NCBI RefSeq assembly: GCF_003994415.1
Contig: NZ_CP034689.1
Location: forward strand, 4,278,001 to 4,342,000
Origin: Achromobacter spanius
GTDB taxonomy: Bacteria; Pseudomonadota; Gammaproteobacteria; Burkholderiales; Burkholderiaceae_B
Direction of reading: 5' to 3'
DNA length: 64,000 nucleotides
Part shown: positions 52,877-60,883 of the stretch, one piece after another
Numbering within the stretch: the stretch's first letter is position 1
Layout: each line of letters opens with the position of its first letter
The notes under the pieces: generated by a model
Databases searched by the model: none
Seen by the model: only the letters and a program-made list of their open reading frames with translations
Told to the model about the DNA's origin: nothing
Program-made: the position numbers and the translations under genes

Positions 52877-53227
52877 TCAGCCGCGCTCGACGGTCGTGAC
52901 GCGCAGCGATTCCGGCGCCAGCGCCGCCTGCAGGCTGGCCAGCGCCAGCTCGGGCTGGGCCGCGCCGCACATGAAGATGTCCAGGGCCGCGAAGCGATGT
53001 TCGGGCCAGGAATGAATGCTGATATGGGATTCGCTCAGCATGACCACGCCAGTCACCCCGGCGCCCTCGCCGAAGTGATGGAAATGCGCGCTCAGCACAT
53101 TGGCGCCCGCGGCCTGCGCCGCCGCGACCAGTTGCGCTTCAAGCGCCTTGGCGTCGCGCAGCAGGTCGGCACGCACCCCGCGAAAATCGGCCAGCACATG
53201 GCGGCCGGGCGTGGCGTGCACCGTCAC
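52877..53227 (-). CDS. speD: S-adenosylmethionine decarboxylase proenzyme SpeD
   Basis: A 116-residue class 1b AdoMet decarboxylase that makes the aminopropyl donor for polyamines. The self-cleavage site is VMLSESHISIHSWPEH: cleavage before Ser67 gives the pyruvoyl group, with His72 and Cys87 (DIFMCGAA) spaced exactly as in Thermotoga SpeD (Ser63, His68, Cys83). It starts at a GTG overlapping the stop of the small Ser/Gly-rich gene (GTGA), so it is translationally coupled to it. It is the last gene of the leftward arm. A partner aminopropyltransferase-like protein begins the opposite arm. Confidence 0.93.
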   Translation of the reverse strand: MTVHATPGRHVLADFRGVRADLLRDAKALEAQLVAAAQAAGANVLSAHFHHFGEGAGVTGVVMLSESHISIHSWPEHRFAALDIFMCGAAQPELALASLQAALAPESLRVTTVERG

Positions 53228-53397
53228 TTGTGCGATCCGCCCGACGACCAGCCCGAGCCACCCGACGAGCTGCCCCAACTGCTGCTGCTACTGCTGCGGC
53301 TGCCGCTGCCGCCGCTCATGCTGACGCCCGGCGAATTGGCGCCCGTGGCCGCCATCACCACCACCAAGGCATAGATGCCATACAGGAACTTGCCCAT
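53224..53397 (-). CDS. Small Ser/Gly-rich membrane peptide between DUF4178 and speD
   Basis: A 57-residue open frame, below usual length cut-offs. It has a hydrophobic N-terminal helix (GKFLYGIYALVVVMAATGA) then an almost pure Ser/Gly region (GVSMSGGSGSRSSSSSSWGS and SSGGSGWSSGGSHK). It begins 4 bp after the DUF4178 gene and its stop overlaps the speD GTG, so it fills the only space between them. It resembles small glycine/serine-rich surface or membrane peptides, but no family is recognised. The codons keep the genome's GC bias at third positions. Coding status is supported mainly by position and coupling. Confidence 0.65.
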   Translation of the reverse strand: MGKFLYGIYALVVVMAATGANSPGVSMSGGSGSRSSSSSSWGSSSGGSGWSSGGSHK

Positions 53398-53401
53398 CGT
53401 T

Positions 53402-54871
53402 CTACTCGTCCTTTCCGGAAAGCTTGTCCGCCAGCTTGGCGGGGAACCACAGGAACGCCAGCCCGATCAGGATCGGCACGAAACGACCGTTCAGGATGTT
53501 GCCGAAATTCAGAAACACCATGCCGATCGTGGCGATCCAGGCCCATTTGCTGTATCCGCCCTGCTTGCCGCCCAGCGGCAGGGACTTCTGCTTGGCCAGC
53601 TCGGGGTTGCCGAACCATTCCGCCAATTGCGCCGGCGCCACCGGCGCCGATGCCGACCAGCCCAGTTCGGACTCGCTCAGTTCGCGCGTCAGCTTCAGCG
53701 TGCCGGCCTTGTAGTCGGTGATCTTGGTGGTGTCGCCCGCCTTCACGCGCCAGTTGAACGCGCCCAGCGGCATCTCTACCCGCGAGGTGTAGTCGTATAG
53801 CTTCTGGTACAGCTTTGAGCGCCAGCGCACGCTGGTGGCGTTGTTCTGGCTGGGCCAGGTGTCGCAGACTTGCACGCGTTCCCAGCCTTCGTCGGTTTCC
53901 ACCAGCCAGATAAAGCCCTTGGCCGGATTGAACAGCAGGTATTCAATCCAGTCGGACGGCTCTTCGGGGTCGGGGTCGGCGCATTTCATCAAGCCGATCA
54001 GTGTGTAGCTGACGCCGCTGATCTTGGCCACCGCGCCCAGCGACAAAGTGGTGCTAATGGACTTGAGCTTGCGCGCCTTCGCGATGACTTCTGCGGTGGG
54101 GCCGGAACAATCGACCGCGGCCGCGCAGGACGGGCACACCACATGGGTGGCCATGGCCGCCACGAAACTGATGGGCGCGCCGCAGTTGGGGCAGTCCAGC
54201 GCCTTGATCTGGCCGCGAAAACGGCCGGCTGTTTCTTCCACCTGCTCGTTGCTGCGCAACGAGGCCGCCTGCATGGCGGACAGGTCGAAGGCCTTGCCGA
54301 TATAGAGCTCGGGTTCGGGGCCGTCGGAAAAATCCAGTGTGAGAAAGGCGTCCACACTGCGGAAATCAGCCACCTTGGCTTCCCAGCCATCGCCCGGCAC
54401 AAAAGGCAGTTCGCCTTGCGCGCCGCCGGCCTGCGCGCGGCGCATGTCCGACGCCACGAAACGCTGCCCGTCCAGCTTGAGCTCGTCGCCTGGCGCGATG
54501 TCGGCAAAGGCCGGCAGGCCTTGCGTGGACTTGACCTTGCGCCGCCGCGTAAGCGCGTACTGGCCCGAGGCGTCCGACAGCCAGCCGTCGGCGCCGTCTT
54601 CAAACCAGACGTACCACTCGTTCCAGAAGCCGTCGTCATAGCGCAGTTGAATGCGGCCGATCACGTCGAAGCGCTTGCCATCGACGCTGCCCGCCGCGCC
54701 CAGGCACAGCGGCGAATAGTCTTCCAGCACGTCGGCCATTTCGCCGATGCGCTTGACCGACTCGGCATCTTTCAACAAGGTGCTGCGGCATGCGCCGCAG
54801 ACCGCCATGACCGAGGCGGTAGAGGTGAACTTGACCGGGGCGCCGCACTGCGGACACAGAACCTGCTGCAT
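53402..54871 (-). CDS. Double zinc-ribbon/DUF4178 protein with C-terminal membrane helices
   Basis: A 489-residue protein with an internal duplication. Ribbon 1 (C6PQC9 ... C25GAC28) is followed by a DUF4178 domain (GKRFDVIGRIQLRYDD ... WNEWYVWFEDGADGWLSDA). Ribbon 2 (C227PNC230 ... C246PSC249) is followed by a second DUF4178 (ISGVSYTLIGLMKCADPD ... WIEYLLFNPAKGFIWLVETD). Near the C-terminus two hydrophobic helices (AWIATIGMVFLNFGNI and PILIGLAFLWFPAKLA) anchor it. DUF4178 is of unknown function and is known to co-occur with PspA/SPFH, YjfL and polyamine genes in envelope-stress neighbourhoods. It lies 6 bp after the SPFH gene. Confidence 0.88.
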   Translation of the reverse strand: MQQVLCPQCGAPVKFTSTASVMAVCGACRSTLLKDAESVKRIGEMADVLEDYSPLCLGAAGSVDGKRFDVIGRIQLRYDDGFWNEWYVWFEDGADGWLSDASGQYALTRRRKVKSTQGLPAFADIAPGDELKLDGQRFVASDMRRAQAGGAQGELPFVPGDGWEAKVADFRSVDAFLTLDFSDGPEPELYIGKAFDLSAMQAASLRSNEQVEETAGRFRGQIKALDCPNCGAPISFVAAMATHVVCPSCAAAVDCSGPTAEVIAKARKLKSISTTLSLGAVAKISGVSYTLIGLMKCADPDPEEPSDWIEYLLFNPAKGFIWLVETDEGWERVQVCDTWPSQNNATSVRWRSKLYQKLYDYTSRVEMPLGAFNWRVKAGDTTKITDYKAGTLKLTRELSESELGWSASAPVAPAQLAEWFGNPELAKQKSLPLGGKQGGYSKWAWIATIGMVFLNFGNILNGRFVPILIGLAFLWFPAKLADKLSGKDE

Positions 54872-54877
54872 GGGGCC

Positions 54878-55903
54878 TTAGCTGGTCAGTTTCTTCAGCA
54901 CTTCCGCCTTGGCCGTGTCGTAATCGGCGGCGGTGATCAGGTCTTTATCCAGCAGGTCTTTCAACTGCTGCAAGCGCGCGACGGGGTCGGGTTGCGACGG
55001 CGCCGCGGGTTGCTGGGGTTGCGCCGGTTGCTGGGGCTGGGGTTGCCCCACGCCCAAGCCCGCCGCCATGGTCTGCCCCAACGCCGCGCCCGCCGCCAGG
55101 CCCGCACCCACGCCGGCGATACCGCCTTCGTTCTGCGCGGCCAGCGGTATCGCGGTGGCCGTCTGGTATTGGGTGAACTTGCCCAGGTCGCCCGCCATGC
55201 CCATCGAAATCCGCGTGTCCAGCGCCTTTTGCAGCTCTTCGGGCAAGGACACATTTTCAACCGTGAAGTTGTCCAGCTTGACGCCATAGCGGTCGAACAC
55301 GGGCGCCAGTTGCTCGCTGATGCTTTGCGACATCAGCCCCTGGTTGCCCGCGATGTCCAGGAACGGCACCTTGGACCCGCCCAGCGCCGTGGTCATGGCG
55401 GCCACCACCATGTTGCGCAATTGCGCTTCCAGGTCGTCCACCGTGTATTCGTCGCGCGTGCCGCTGATTTCGCGATAGAACTTGGCCGGGTCGGCAATCT
55501 GGTACGAATACACGCCAAACGCGCGCAAGCGCACCATGCCGAATTCGCTGTCGCGCAAGGTCACGGGTTGTGCCGTGCCCCAGCGCCGGCCCAGTTGCAG
55601 GCGCGTGCTGAAGAAGATCACATCCGACTTGAAGGGCGACTCGAACAGCTTGTCCCAGTTCTTCAGGTAGGTCAGGATCGGCAGCGTCTGCGTGGTCAGC
55701 TTGTACATGCCGGGGCCGAACACGTCGGCCACCTTGCCTTCGTTCACGAACACCGCCATCTGCGATTCGCGCACGGTCAGGCTGGCGCCGTACTGGATTT
55801 CAAAGTCCTGCATCGGATGGCGCCAGGCGAGCACGCCGTCGCGATCCTCGTTCCATTGCAGGATGTCGATGAACTGCTTGCGAATAAAGGAACCGAGACT
55901 CAT
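54878..55903 (-). CDS. SPFH-domain protein with C-terminal SHOCT (YdjI/virion-core-like)
   Basis: A 341-residue protein. The N-terminal two thirds form an SPFH/band-7-like domain of the YdjI/'virion core protein' type (ILQWNEDRDGVLAWRHPMQD, VRESQMAVFVNEGKVADVFG, PGMYKLTTQTLPILTYLKNW, RDSEFGMVRLRAFGVYSYQI). An Ala/Gly-rich linker and a Pro/Gln stretch (GQPQPQQPAQPQQPAAPSQP) follow. The last about 32 residues are a SHOCT oligomerisation motif (LQQLKDLLDKDLITAADYDT). SPFH proteins form membrane-associated rings or scaffolds. No N-terminal signal is evident. It lies between DUF350 and DUF4178 genes in the leftward arm. Confidence 0.9.
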   Translation of the reverse strand: MSLGSFIRKQFIDILQWNEDRDGVLAWRHPMQDFEIQYGASLTVRESQMAVFVNEGKVADVFGPGMYKLTTQTLPILTYLKNWDKLFESPFKSDVIFFSTRLQLGRRWGTAQPVTLRDSEFGMVRLRAFGVYSYQIADPAKFYREISGTRDEYTVDDLEAQLRNMVVAAMTTALGGSKVPFLDIAGNQGLMSQSISEQLAPVFDRYGVKLDNFTVENVSLPEELQKALDTRISMGMAGDLGKFTQYQTATAIPLAAQNEGGIAGVGAGLAAGAALGQTMAAGLGVGQPQPQQPAQPQQPAAPSQPDPVARLQQLKDLLDKDLITAADYDTAKAEVLKKLTS

Positions 55904-55946
55904 GAATAGCTCTCCCGTGTCAGATCGGATTCGACGGCGCCCGCCC

Positions 55947-56345
55947 TCAGGTCAGGCAGGCCGCGTTCACGATGCCGGCGGCCAGCGAGATCGAACCGAT
56001 CAGGCCGCCCATGGCGATGTTGTTTTGTTCGATGGCCTCGTTCATGCCCTGGATGGCCTTGTTGACCACCACGTACACAACGATCTGCACCAGCATGGCG
56101 GCCAGGCCCCACACCAGGAACATCACGAAGCTGGCATGCACGGCAATGCTTGAGCACAAGGTGAAGCTGAAGCCCACCAGCGCGCCGCCATACGACAGCA
56201 CGGCGGCGATGTTGCCTTCGCGGATCAGGTCGAATTCCTTGTAGCGGGTCACGGCGGTATAGACCGCCGTGAAGACGCCCAGCATGACAAGCGCCGAGAC
56301 GATATAGATCAGATAGGTCACCGCCGGATGCATCGCTTCTCCCAT
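55947..56345 (-). CDS. DUF350 (YjfL-like) inner-membrane protein
   Basis: A 132-residue, four-helix membrane protein of the DUF350/YjfL family. Typical segments are VTRYKEFDLIREGNIAAVLS, GALVGFSFTLCSSIAVHASF and a last helix GGLIGSISLAAGIVNAACLT. DUF350 proteins have two repeated two-helix units and co-occur with PspA/YjfJ or SPFH proteins. AGGAGG lies 6 bases before the ATG. It is the first gene of the leftward arm, 16 bp from the predicted transcription start. Confidence 0.9.
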   Translation of the reverse strand: MGEAMHPAVTYLIYIVSALVMLGVFTAVYTAVTRYKEFDLIREGNIAAVLSYGGALVGFSFTLCSSIAVHASFVMFLVWGLAAMLVQIVVYVVVNKAIQGMNEAIEQNNIAMGGLIGSISLAAGIVNAACLT

Positions 56346-56364
56346 TGCCAGCCTCCTAATTGCG

Positions 56365-56396
56365 CGCAGTATATACGCGGCGTTCGATATACTGCG
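56365..56396. promoter_or_regulatory. Symmetric divergent promoter/operator of the polyamine-envelope cluster
   Basis: A perfect 10-bp inverted repeat, CGCAGTATAT (56365-56374) and ATATACTGCG (56387-56396), with a 12-bp spacer, lies midway between the DUF350 and aminopropyltransferase-like genes. Each arm contains a TATACT -10-like hexamer reading outward on its own strand (plus 56388-56393; minus 56373-56368). It may be both a back-to-back pair of -10 elements and an operator with 22-bp centre-to-centre half-sites. Confidence 0.65.
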
Positions 56397-56422
56397 AACG
56401 CATTTTTCGCCCCGGACACCTC

Positions 56423-57934
56423 ATGCGCGACCGCGTTCTCATCCTATCGGTATTGATCGTTGCTTCCTGCGGTTTGGGCTATGAGCTCATCAGCAGCGCG
56501 CTGGCCAGCTATTTACTGGGCGATTCCATCCTTCAGTTCTCTTCCGTCATCGGCTGCTATTTGTTCGCCATGGGCATCGGTTCATGGTTGTCAAAATATG
56601 TAAAAGACGAAGACGTTTTGAATCGGTTTATCGACGTCGAGCTGCTGGTGGCCTTGTTGGGCGGCGTGTCGGCGGCGGTTCTGTTCCTGGTGTTTGCCTG
56701 GCTGTCCGCGCCCTTTCGCGCGGCGCTGTATGTGGGCGTTTTCGTCATCGGCTTGATGGTGGGCATGGAGATTCCGCTGGTGATGCGGGTGTTCAACCAG
56801 CGCAAGGCCGAATTCCGCGAAATCGTCAGCCGCGTGCTGACCTTCGACTATCTGGGCGCGCTGGCCGTGTCGCTGATCTTCCCGCTGCTGCTCGCGCCCA
56901 AGCTGGGGCTGCTGCGCACCAGTTTCCTGTTCGGTATCCTGAACGCCAGCGTGGCCCTGTGGACTACGTGGCTGTTTCGCGCCGAAGTGCGCCGCCCCGG
57001 TGAAAAGGCCTTGCGCGCCTGCGTGGTGATCGGGTTCCTGGGCTTGGGCTTCTTCTATTCCACCGCCATGACGACCTGGGCCGAAAAAGGCCTGTACGGC
57101 GACGACGTGGTGCATGCGGAAACCACGCCCTACCAGCGCCTGGTGGTAACGCGCTGGCACGACGACCTGCGCCTGTACATCAACAACAACCTGCAATTCT
57201 CGTCACGCGATGAACATCGTTACCACGAATCGTTGGTGCATCCGGGCTTGCAGACGCTGCCCTGGGCGCGCAACGTGCTGGTGCTGGGCGGCGGCGACGG
57301 GCTGGCGGTGCGCGAAATCCTCAAATACAAGAATGTCGAGCACATCACGCTGGTGGATCTGGACCCGGCCATGACGGGGCTGTTTTCGCGTTCCGAGCCC
57401 TTGGTTGAACTGAACCAGGGTTCGCTCAAGGACCCGCGCGTCACCGTCATCAACGACGACGCCGGCCGCTGGCTGGAAACGCATGCCGAGGTCTACGACT
57501 TCATCGTGGTGGATTTCCCGGACCCGTCCAATTTCGGCCTGGGCCGTTTGTACTCGGTGCCCGTCTATCACCTGATGGCGCGCCATCTGGCGGAAAACGG
57601 CTATATGGTGATCCAGTCCACGTCGCCCTACTTCGCGCCGCGCTCGTTCTGGAGCGTGGACGCCACGCTGAAGGAAGCCGGGCTGAACACCTGGCCGTAT
57701 CACACCTATGTGCCGTCGTTCGGCGACTGGGGCTTCATCCTGGCCAGCAAGCGGCGCGATTACACGCCGCCTGAAAAGATCACCGTGCCCACGCGCTACC
57801 TGGATGCCGTCACCACGCGCGAACTCTTCCACTTCCCCGCCGACATGCCGGCGCTGGCGATGCCGCCCAACCGCTTGAATGAGCAGTCGCTCGTGCGCTA
57901 TTTCGACGAGGACTGGCGCAAGGTCATTCGCTGA
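56423..57934 (+). CDS. speE: Membrane-anchored spermidine synthase-like aminopropyltransferase
   Basis: A 503-residue protein. Residues 1-220 hold about seven transmembrane helices, and 230-490 form a spermidine-synthase Rossmann domain: YQRLVVTRWHDDLRLYINNN, LQFSSRDEHRYHESLVHPGL, the AdoMet motif VLVLGGGDGLAVREIL (289-293 GGGDG), LVDLDPAM and the catalytic-loop VVDFPDPSNFGLGRLYS. Polyamine synthase folds fused to a membrane region form a distinct, poorly studied group. It could transfer an aminopropyl group from decarboxylated AdoMet (from SpeD, opposite arm) to an acceptor at the membrane. Its stop overlaps the next gene by 1 bp. Confidence 0.88.
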   Translation: MRDRVLILSVLIVASCGLGYELISSALASYLLGDSILQFSSVIGCYLFAMGIGSWLSKYVKDEDVLNRFIDVELLVALLGGVSAAVLFLVFAWLSAPFRAALYVGVFVIGLMVGMEIPLVMRVFNQRKAEFREIVSRVLTFDYLGALAVSLIFPLLLAPKLGLLRTSFLFGILNASVALWTTWLFRAEVRRPGEKALRACVVIGFLGLGFFYSTAMTTWAEKGLYGDDVVHAETTPYQRLVVTRWHDDLRLYINNNLQFSSRDEHRYHESLVHPGLQTLPWARNVLVLGGGDGLAVREILKYKNVEHITLVDLDPAMTGLFSRSEPLVELNQGSLKDPRVTVINDDAGRWLETHAEVYDFIVVDFPDPSNFGLGRLYSVPVYHLMARHLAENGYMVIQSTSPYFAPRSFWSVDATLKEAGLNTWPYHTYVPSFGDWGFILASKRRDYTPPEKITVPTRYLDAVTTRELFHFPADMPALAMPPNRLNEQSLVRYFDEDWRKVIR

Positions 57935-59598
57935 TGCGACGCCGCAGCTTTCTTCTGGGCGCGGCCACGGCAGCGGTGGCGGGCGCGGCAGGGTACGCCC
58001 GGTCGCGCATCGTCGAGACCCCGGCCGACGTGTCCTATCCCGGCATGCAGGCCGGGCACGCGCTGCGCGACGGCGCCGCGCTGCCCGCGCCCACGGCCAA
58101 CTATCGGCATCAGGTGGTTATCTTGGGCGCGGGGGTGGCGGGCCTGTCCTGCGCCTGGAAGCTGGCGCGCGAAGGGTTCACCGATTTCGTCGTGGTGCAA
58201 GGGCCGGAATTCGCCGGCAACGCGGCGGGCGGGCTGCGCGATGAACTGCACTATCCGCTGGGCGCGCATTACCTGCCGCTGCCCTCGATGGCGTCCACCC
58301 ACGTGCGCGAGATGCTGGCCGACTTCGGCATCATCGAACGCGGCGCGGGCGATATCCGTCCGTACTACGACGAGACCATCCTGGTGCATTCTCCGCAAGA
58401 ACGCCTGCTGCGCAACGGAACTTGGGAAGACGGCCTGCTGCCCATGACGGGCTTGCCGAATGCGGACGTGGCGCAACACCATCGCTTCCTGGCGCTGATC
58501 GAGCGCCTGCATACCCAGCTTGGCAACGATGGGCGCAAGGTCTTTTGCATTCCGCTTGTGCTGTCGTCGGAAGACCCCGCGTGGCGGGCATTGGACGCGA
58601 TCACCTTCAAGCAATGGCTGGACCGCGAAGGCTACACGTCGCCCGCCCTGCACTGGTATCTGAACTACTGCTGCCGCGACGACTACGGCGCGAACTACGA
58701 CGTGGTCTCGGCCTGGGCGGGGCTGCACTATTTCGCCAGCCGCGACGGCCATGCCGCCAATGCCGGCGAAGGCGCCGTACTGACCTGGCCGGGCGGCCTG
58801 TCGGTGCTGGCCGAGAGCATGCGCCAATCCATTGATGAAAAGCTGGGGCACACCCACTGGCTGATGGCCGGCACGGCAGTGCGCGTGGCCGAGACGCCCG
58901 CCGGCCCCTTGACGACCTGTTTGAGGCTGGACGCCGAGCCGCTCGCCTACACGCTGCAAAGCCGGCGCACAGTGTGCGCCATGCCGCTGTTCGTGGCCCA
59001 ACGCATCCTGCCCGACATCCGCGCCTATGGGTATGACCCGGCCGTGCATGCCTCGTCGCATGCGCCCTGGCTGGTGTCCAATTTCTTGCTGGAAGGCTAT
59101 CCCATCGAGGCCCCCGGCGAACCGCTGTCCTGGGACAACGTGGTCTACCAGGGGCGCGGGCTGGGCTATGTGGTGTCCACGCACCAATTGCTGCGCGTGA
59201 CGCGCTCGCCGCGCACTGCCTTCACGGCCTATCACGCGCTAAGCGGGCAGACACCCAGCGCCGCGCGGCAATGGTTGACCACGGCCAGCCCGCAAGACCT
59301 GCGCGACGAAGCCGCCGCCGATTTGATTGCCGCCTATGGCCGCGAATTCTGGCGCAACGCGCGTCGGTTGGACATCACCGTGCGCGGTCATGCCATGGCT
59401 TCGCCGCTGTGCGGGTATCTATCCAACGCCGGGCTTGCCGCCTTGCGTGACGTGGACGGCCCGGTGCTGTTCGCGCATGCGGACTTGTCGGGCTATTCCG
59501 TCTTTGAGGAAGCGTCGTGGTGGGGCGTGGTGGCGGCGGGCCGGATTTTGGGGCAAGCCGCGCCAGGTGAAGGAACAGGAATAGGAACACATGGATAA
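57934..59598 (+). CDS. Tat-signal FAD/NAD(P)-dependent amine-oxidase-like flavoprotein
   Basis: A 554-residue flavoprotein. It begins with a Tat leader MRRRSFLLGAATAAVAGAAG. The dinucleotide fold is VVILGAGVAGLSCAWKLARE (about residues 61-80), and the substrate side has NAAGGLRDELHYPLGAHYLP, YCCRDDYGANYDVVSAWAGL and LTWPGGLSVLAESMR. The end FAHADLSGYSVFEEASWWGV matches the FAD-closing segment of amine oxidases (as in GDhxSGYSxFEEA). Export through Tat with cofactor bound suggests periplasmic oxidation of an amine-like substrate, perhaps the aminopropylated product (inference). It is coupled to the synthase gene by a TGATG overlap. Confidence 0.85.
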   Translation: MRRRSFLLGAATAAVAGAAGYARSRIVETPADVSYPGMQAGHALRDGAALPAPTANYRHQVVILGAGVAGLSCAWKLAREGFTDFVVVQGPEFAGNAAGGLRDELHYPLGAHYLPLPSMASTHVREMLADFGIIERGAGDIRPYYDETILVHSPQERLLRNGTWEDGLLPMTGLPNADVAQHHRFLALIERLHTQLGNDGRKVFCIPLVLSSEDPAWRALDAITFKQWLDREGYTSPALHWYLNYCCRDDYGANYDVVSAWAGLHYFASRDGHAANAGEGAVLTWPGGLSVLAESMRQSIDEKLGHTHWLMAGTAVRVAETPAGPLTTCLRLDAEPLAYTLQSRRTVCAMPLFVAQRILPDIRAYGYDPAVHASSHAPWLVSNFLLEGYPIEAPGEPLSWDNVVYQGRGLGYVVSTHQLLRVTRSPRTAFTAYHALSGQTPSAARQWLTTASPQDLRDEAAADLIAAYGREFWRNARRLDITVRGHAMASPLCGYLSNAGLAALRDVDGPVLFAHADLSGYSVFEEASWWGVVAAGRILGQAAPGEGTGIGTHG

Positions 59599-60838
59599 GC
59601 ACGTCATCGTCTTGGGCGCGGGCATTGTGGGCGTGTGTTGCGCGCTGGAGCTATTGCGCCGGGGTGTGCGCGTGACTCTCGTCGACCGCCAGGCGCCCGG
59701 CATGGAAACGTCATTGGGCAACGCGGGCGTGCTGGCGCGCAGTTCACTGATGCCGTTCAACCATCCCGGTTTGTGGGGGCAACTGCCCCGCTTGATGAAG
59801 AACGACAGCGTGCAGTTCCGATATCGCGCGTCGTATCTGGCCAGGAACCTGGGCTGGGCGACGCGGTTCTTGTTGAACGCGCGGCCGTCGGTGTTCAAGG
59901 AAACCGTGAAGGCGCTGGACGGCCTGATCCGGCAGTCCGCGCCCGAACATTTGAAGCTGTTGGACGAAGCTGGTGCGCGACATCGCTTGCGGGACACCGG
60001 CTGGGTGTTTTTGTACCGCAGCGAGGCGGCATGGCACGGCAGCGCGTTGGCGCGCAACACCTTTGCGCAGTATCAGGTGCCGACGCAAACCTTGAACGCC
60101 GCCGAATTGGCGGAGCTGGAACCGGCGTTGTCGCCGATCTTTCACCGCGCGCTGTGGATCCAGGGCTCGTATTCGGTTGACGACCCGCATGCGGTGGTAG
60201 CGGCCTACGCCGACCTGTTCCGCGCCAAGGGCGGCACGTTCAAACGCTTGCAGGCCGCAAGCATCCGACGCGATAACCAGGGATGGACGGTGCAAGGCGC
60301 ACAAGGCTCGGAATCAGTGTCGGCGGAGCAATTGGTGGTGGCGCTGGGGCCGTGGTCGAAGGCGATGTTGAAGAGCACGGGCATCGATTTGCCGATGGCG
60401 TTCGAACGCGGTTATCACATGCATTACCGTGGTGAAGACGGGGCCAGCGTCACGCGCCCGGTGTACGACACGGGCGGCGGGTATGTGTTGTCGCCCATGG
60501 CGCGCGGGCTGCGCTTGTCCACGGGTGTGGAACTGGACGCCTGCGAAGCCGCCCCGCGCAGCACGCAGTTGGACATGGCGGAAGCGCGGGCGCGTGAAGC
60601 GTTTCCGTTGGGTGAGCGGTTGGACGCGGCAGCTTGGTTGGGTCGTCGCCCTACCCTGCCCGATAGCCGGCCGATGATCGGGCAGGCGCCGAAGCACCCT
60701 GGGTTATGGCTGGCGCTGGGCCATCAGCATATAGGTTTCAGCACCGCGCCGGGCACGGCGAAGATATTGGGCGAGTTGATGTTCGACGAGGGTGAGGCAT
60801 CGCGCCACCAGGCGTTTCGGCCGGGGCGGTTTATTTAG
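59591..60838 (+). CDS. DadA-like FAD-dependent D-amino acid dehydrogenase/oxidoreductase
   Basis: A 415-residue DAO-superfamily flavoprotein with GxGxxG VIVLGAGIVGVCCALELLRR, the DadA pattern METSLGNAGVLARSSLMPFN, VSAEQLVVALGPWSKAMLK and FAD-site WLGRRPTLPDSRPMIGQAPK followed by LWLALGHQHIGFSTAPGTA. There is no export signal. The family oxidises D-amino acids or related imino acids. It overlaps the Tat flavoprotein gene by 8 bp, so it belongs to the rightward arm; two successive amine-oxidising flavoproteins there suggest a degradative or recycling branch. Confidence 0.88.
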   Translation: MDKHVIVLGAGIVGVCCALELLRRGVRVTLVDRQAPGMETSLGNAGVLARSSLMPFNHPGLWGQLPRLMKNDSVQFRYRASYLARNLGWATRFLLNARPSVFKETVKALDGLIRQSAPEHLKLLDEAGARHRLRDTGWVFLYRSEAAWHGSALARNTFAQYQVPTQTLNAAELAELEPALSPIFHRALWIQGSYSVDDPHAVVAAYADLFRAKGGTFKRLQAASIRRDNQGWTVQGAQGSESVSAEQLVVALGPWSKAMLKSTGIDLPMAFERGYHMHYRGEDGASVTRPVYDTGGGYVLSPMARGLRLSTGVELDACEAAPRSTQLDMAEARAREAFPLGERLDAAAWLGRRPTLPDSRPMIGQAPKHPGLWLALGHQHIGFSTAPGTAKILGELMFDEGEASRHQAFRPGRFI

Positions 60839-60883
60839 GGTGTGTCGCGGGCGGTGATTTAGGGCGTCTCACGGGCGGTGATT
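60836..60883 (+). repeat. 24-bp imperfect tandem duplication at the dadA-like stop codon
   Basis: Two adjacent units, 60836-60859 and 60860-60883, of the form TAGGGYGTSTCRCGGGCGGT plus GATT differ at three positions. The first unit begins with the stop codon of the upstream gene. The array leads straight into the 66-bp palindromic repeat. Confidence 0.65.

Noticed and set aside
53228..53278. An upstream TTG start extending SpeD by 17 residues
   Set aside because: The extension has no SpeD homology and overlaps the Ser/Gly peptide in another frame; the GTG at 53227 gives the family's normal N-terminus.
53870..55909. A 679-codon plus-strand frame across the SPFH and DUF4178 genes
   Set aside because: Composition is shadow-like (Arg/His/Gln/Leu-rich) and it crosses two genes with clear domains on the minus strand.
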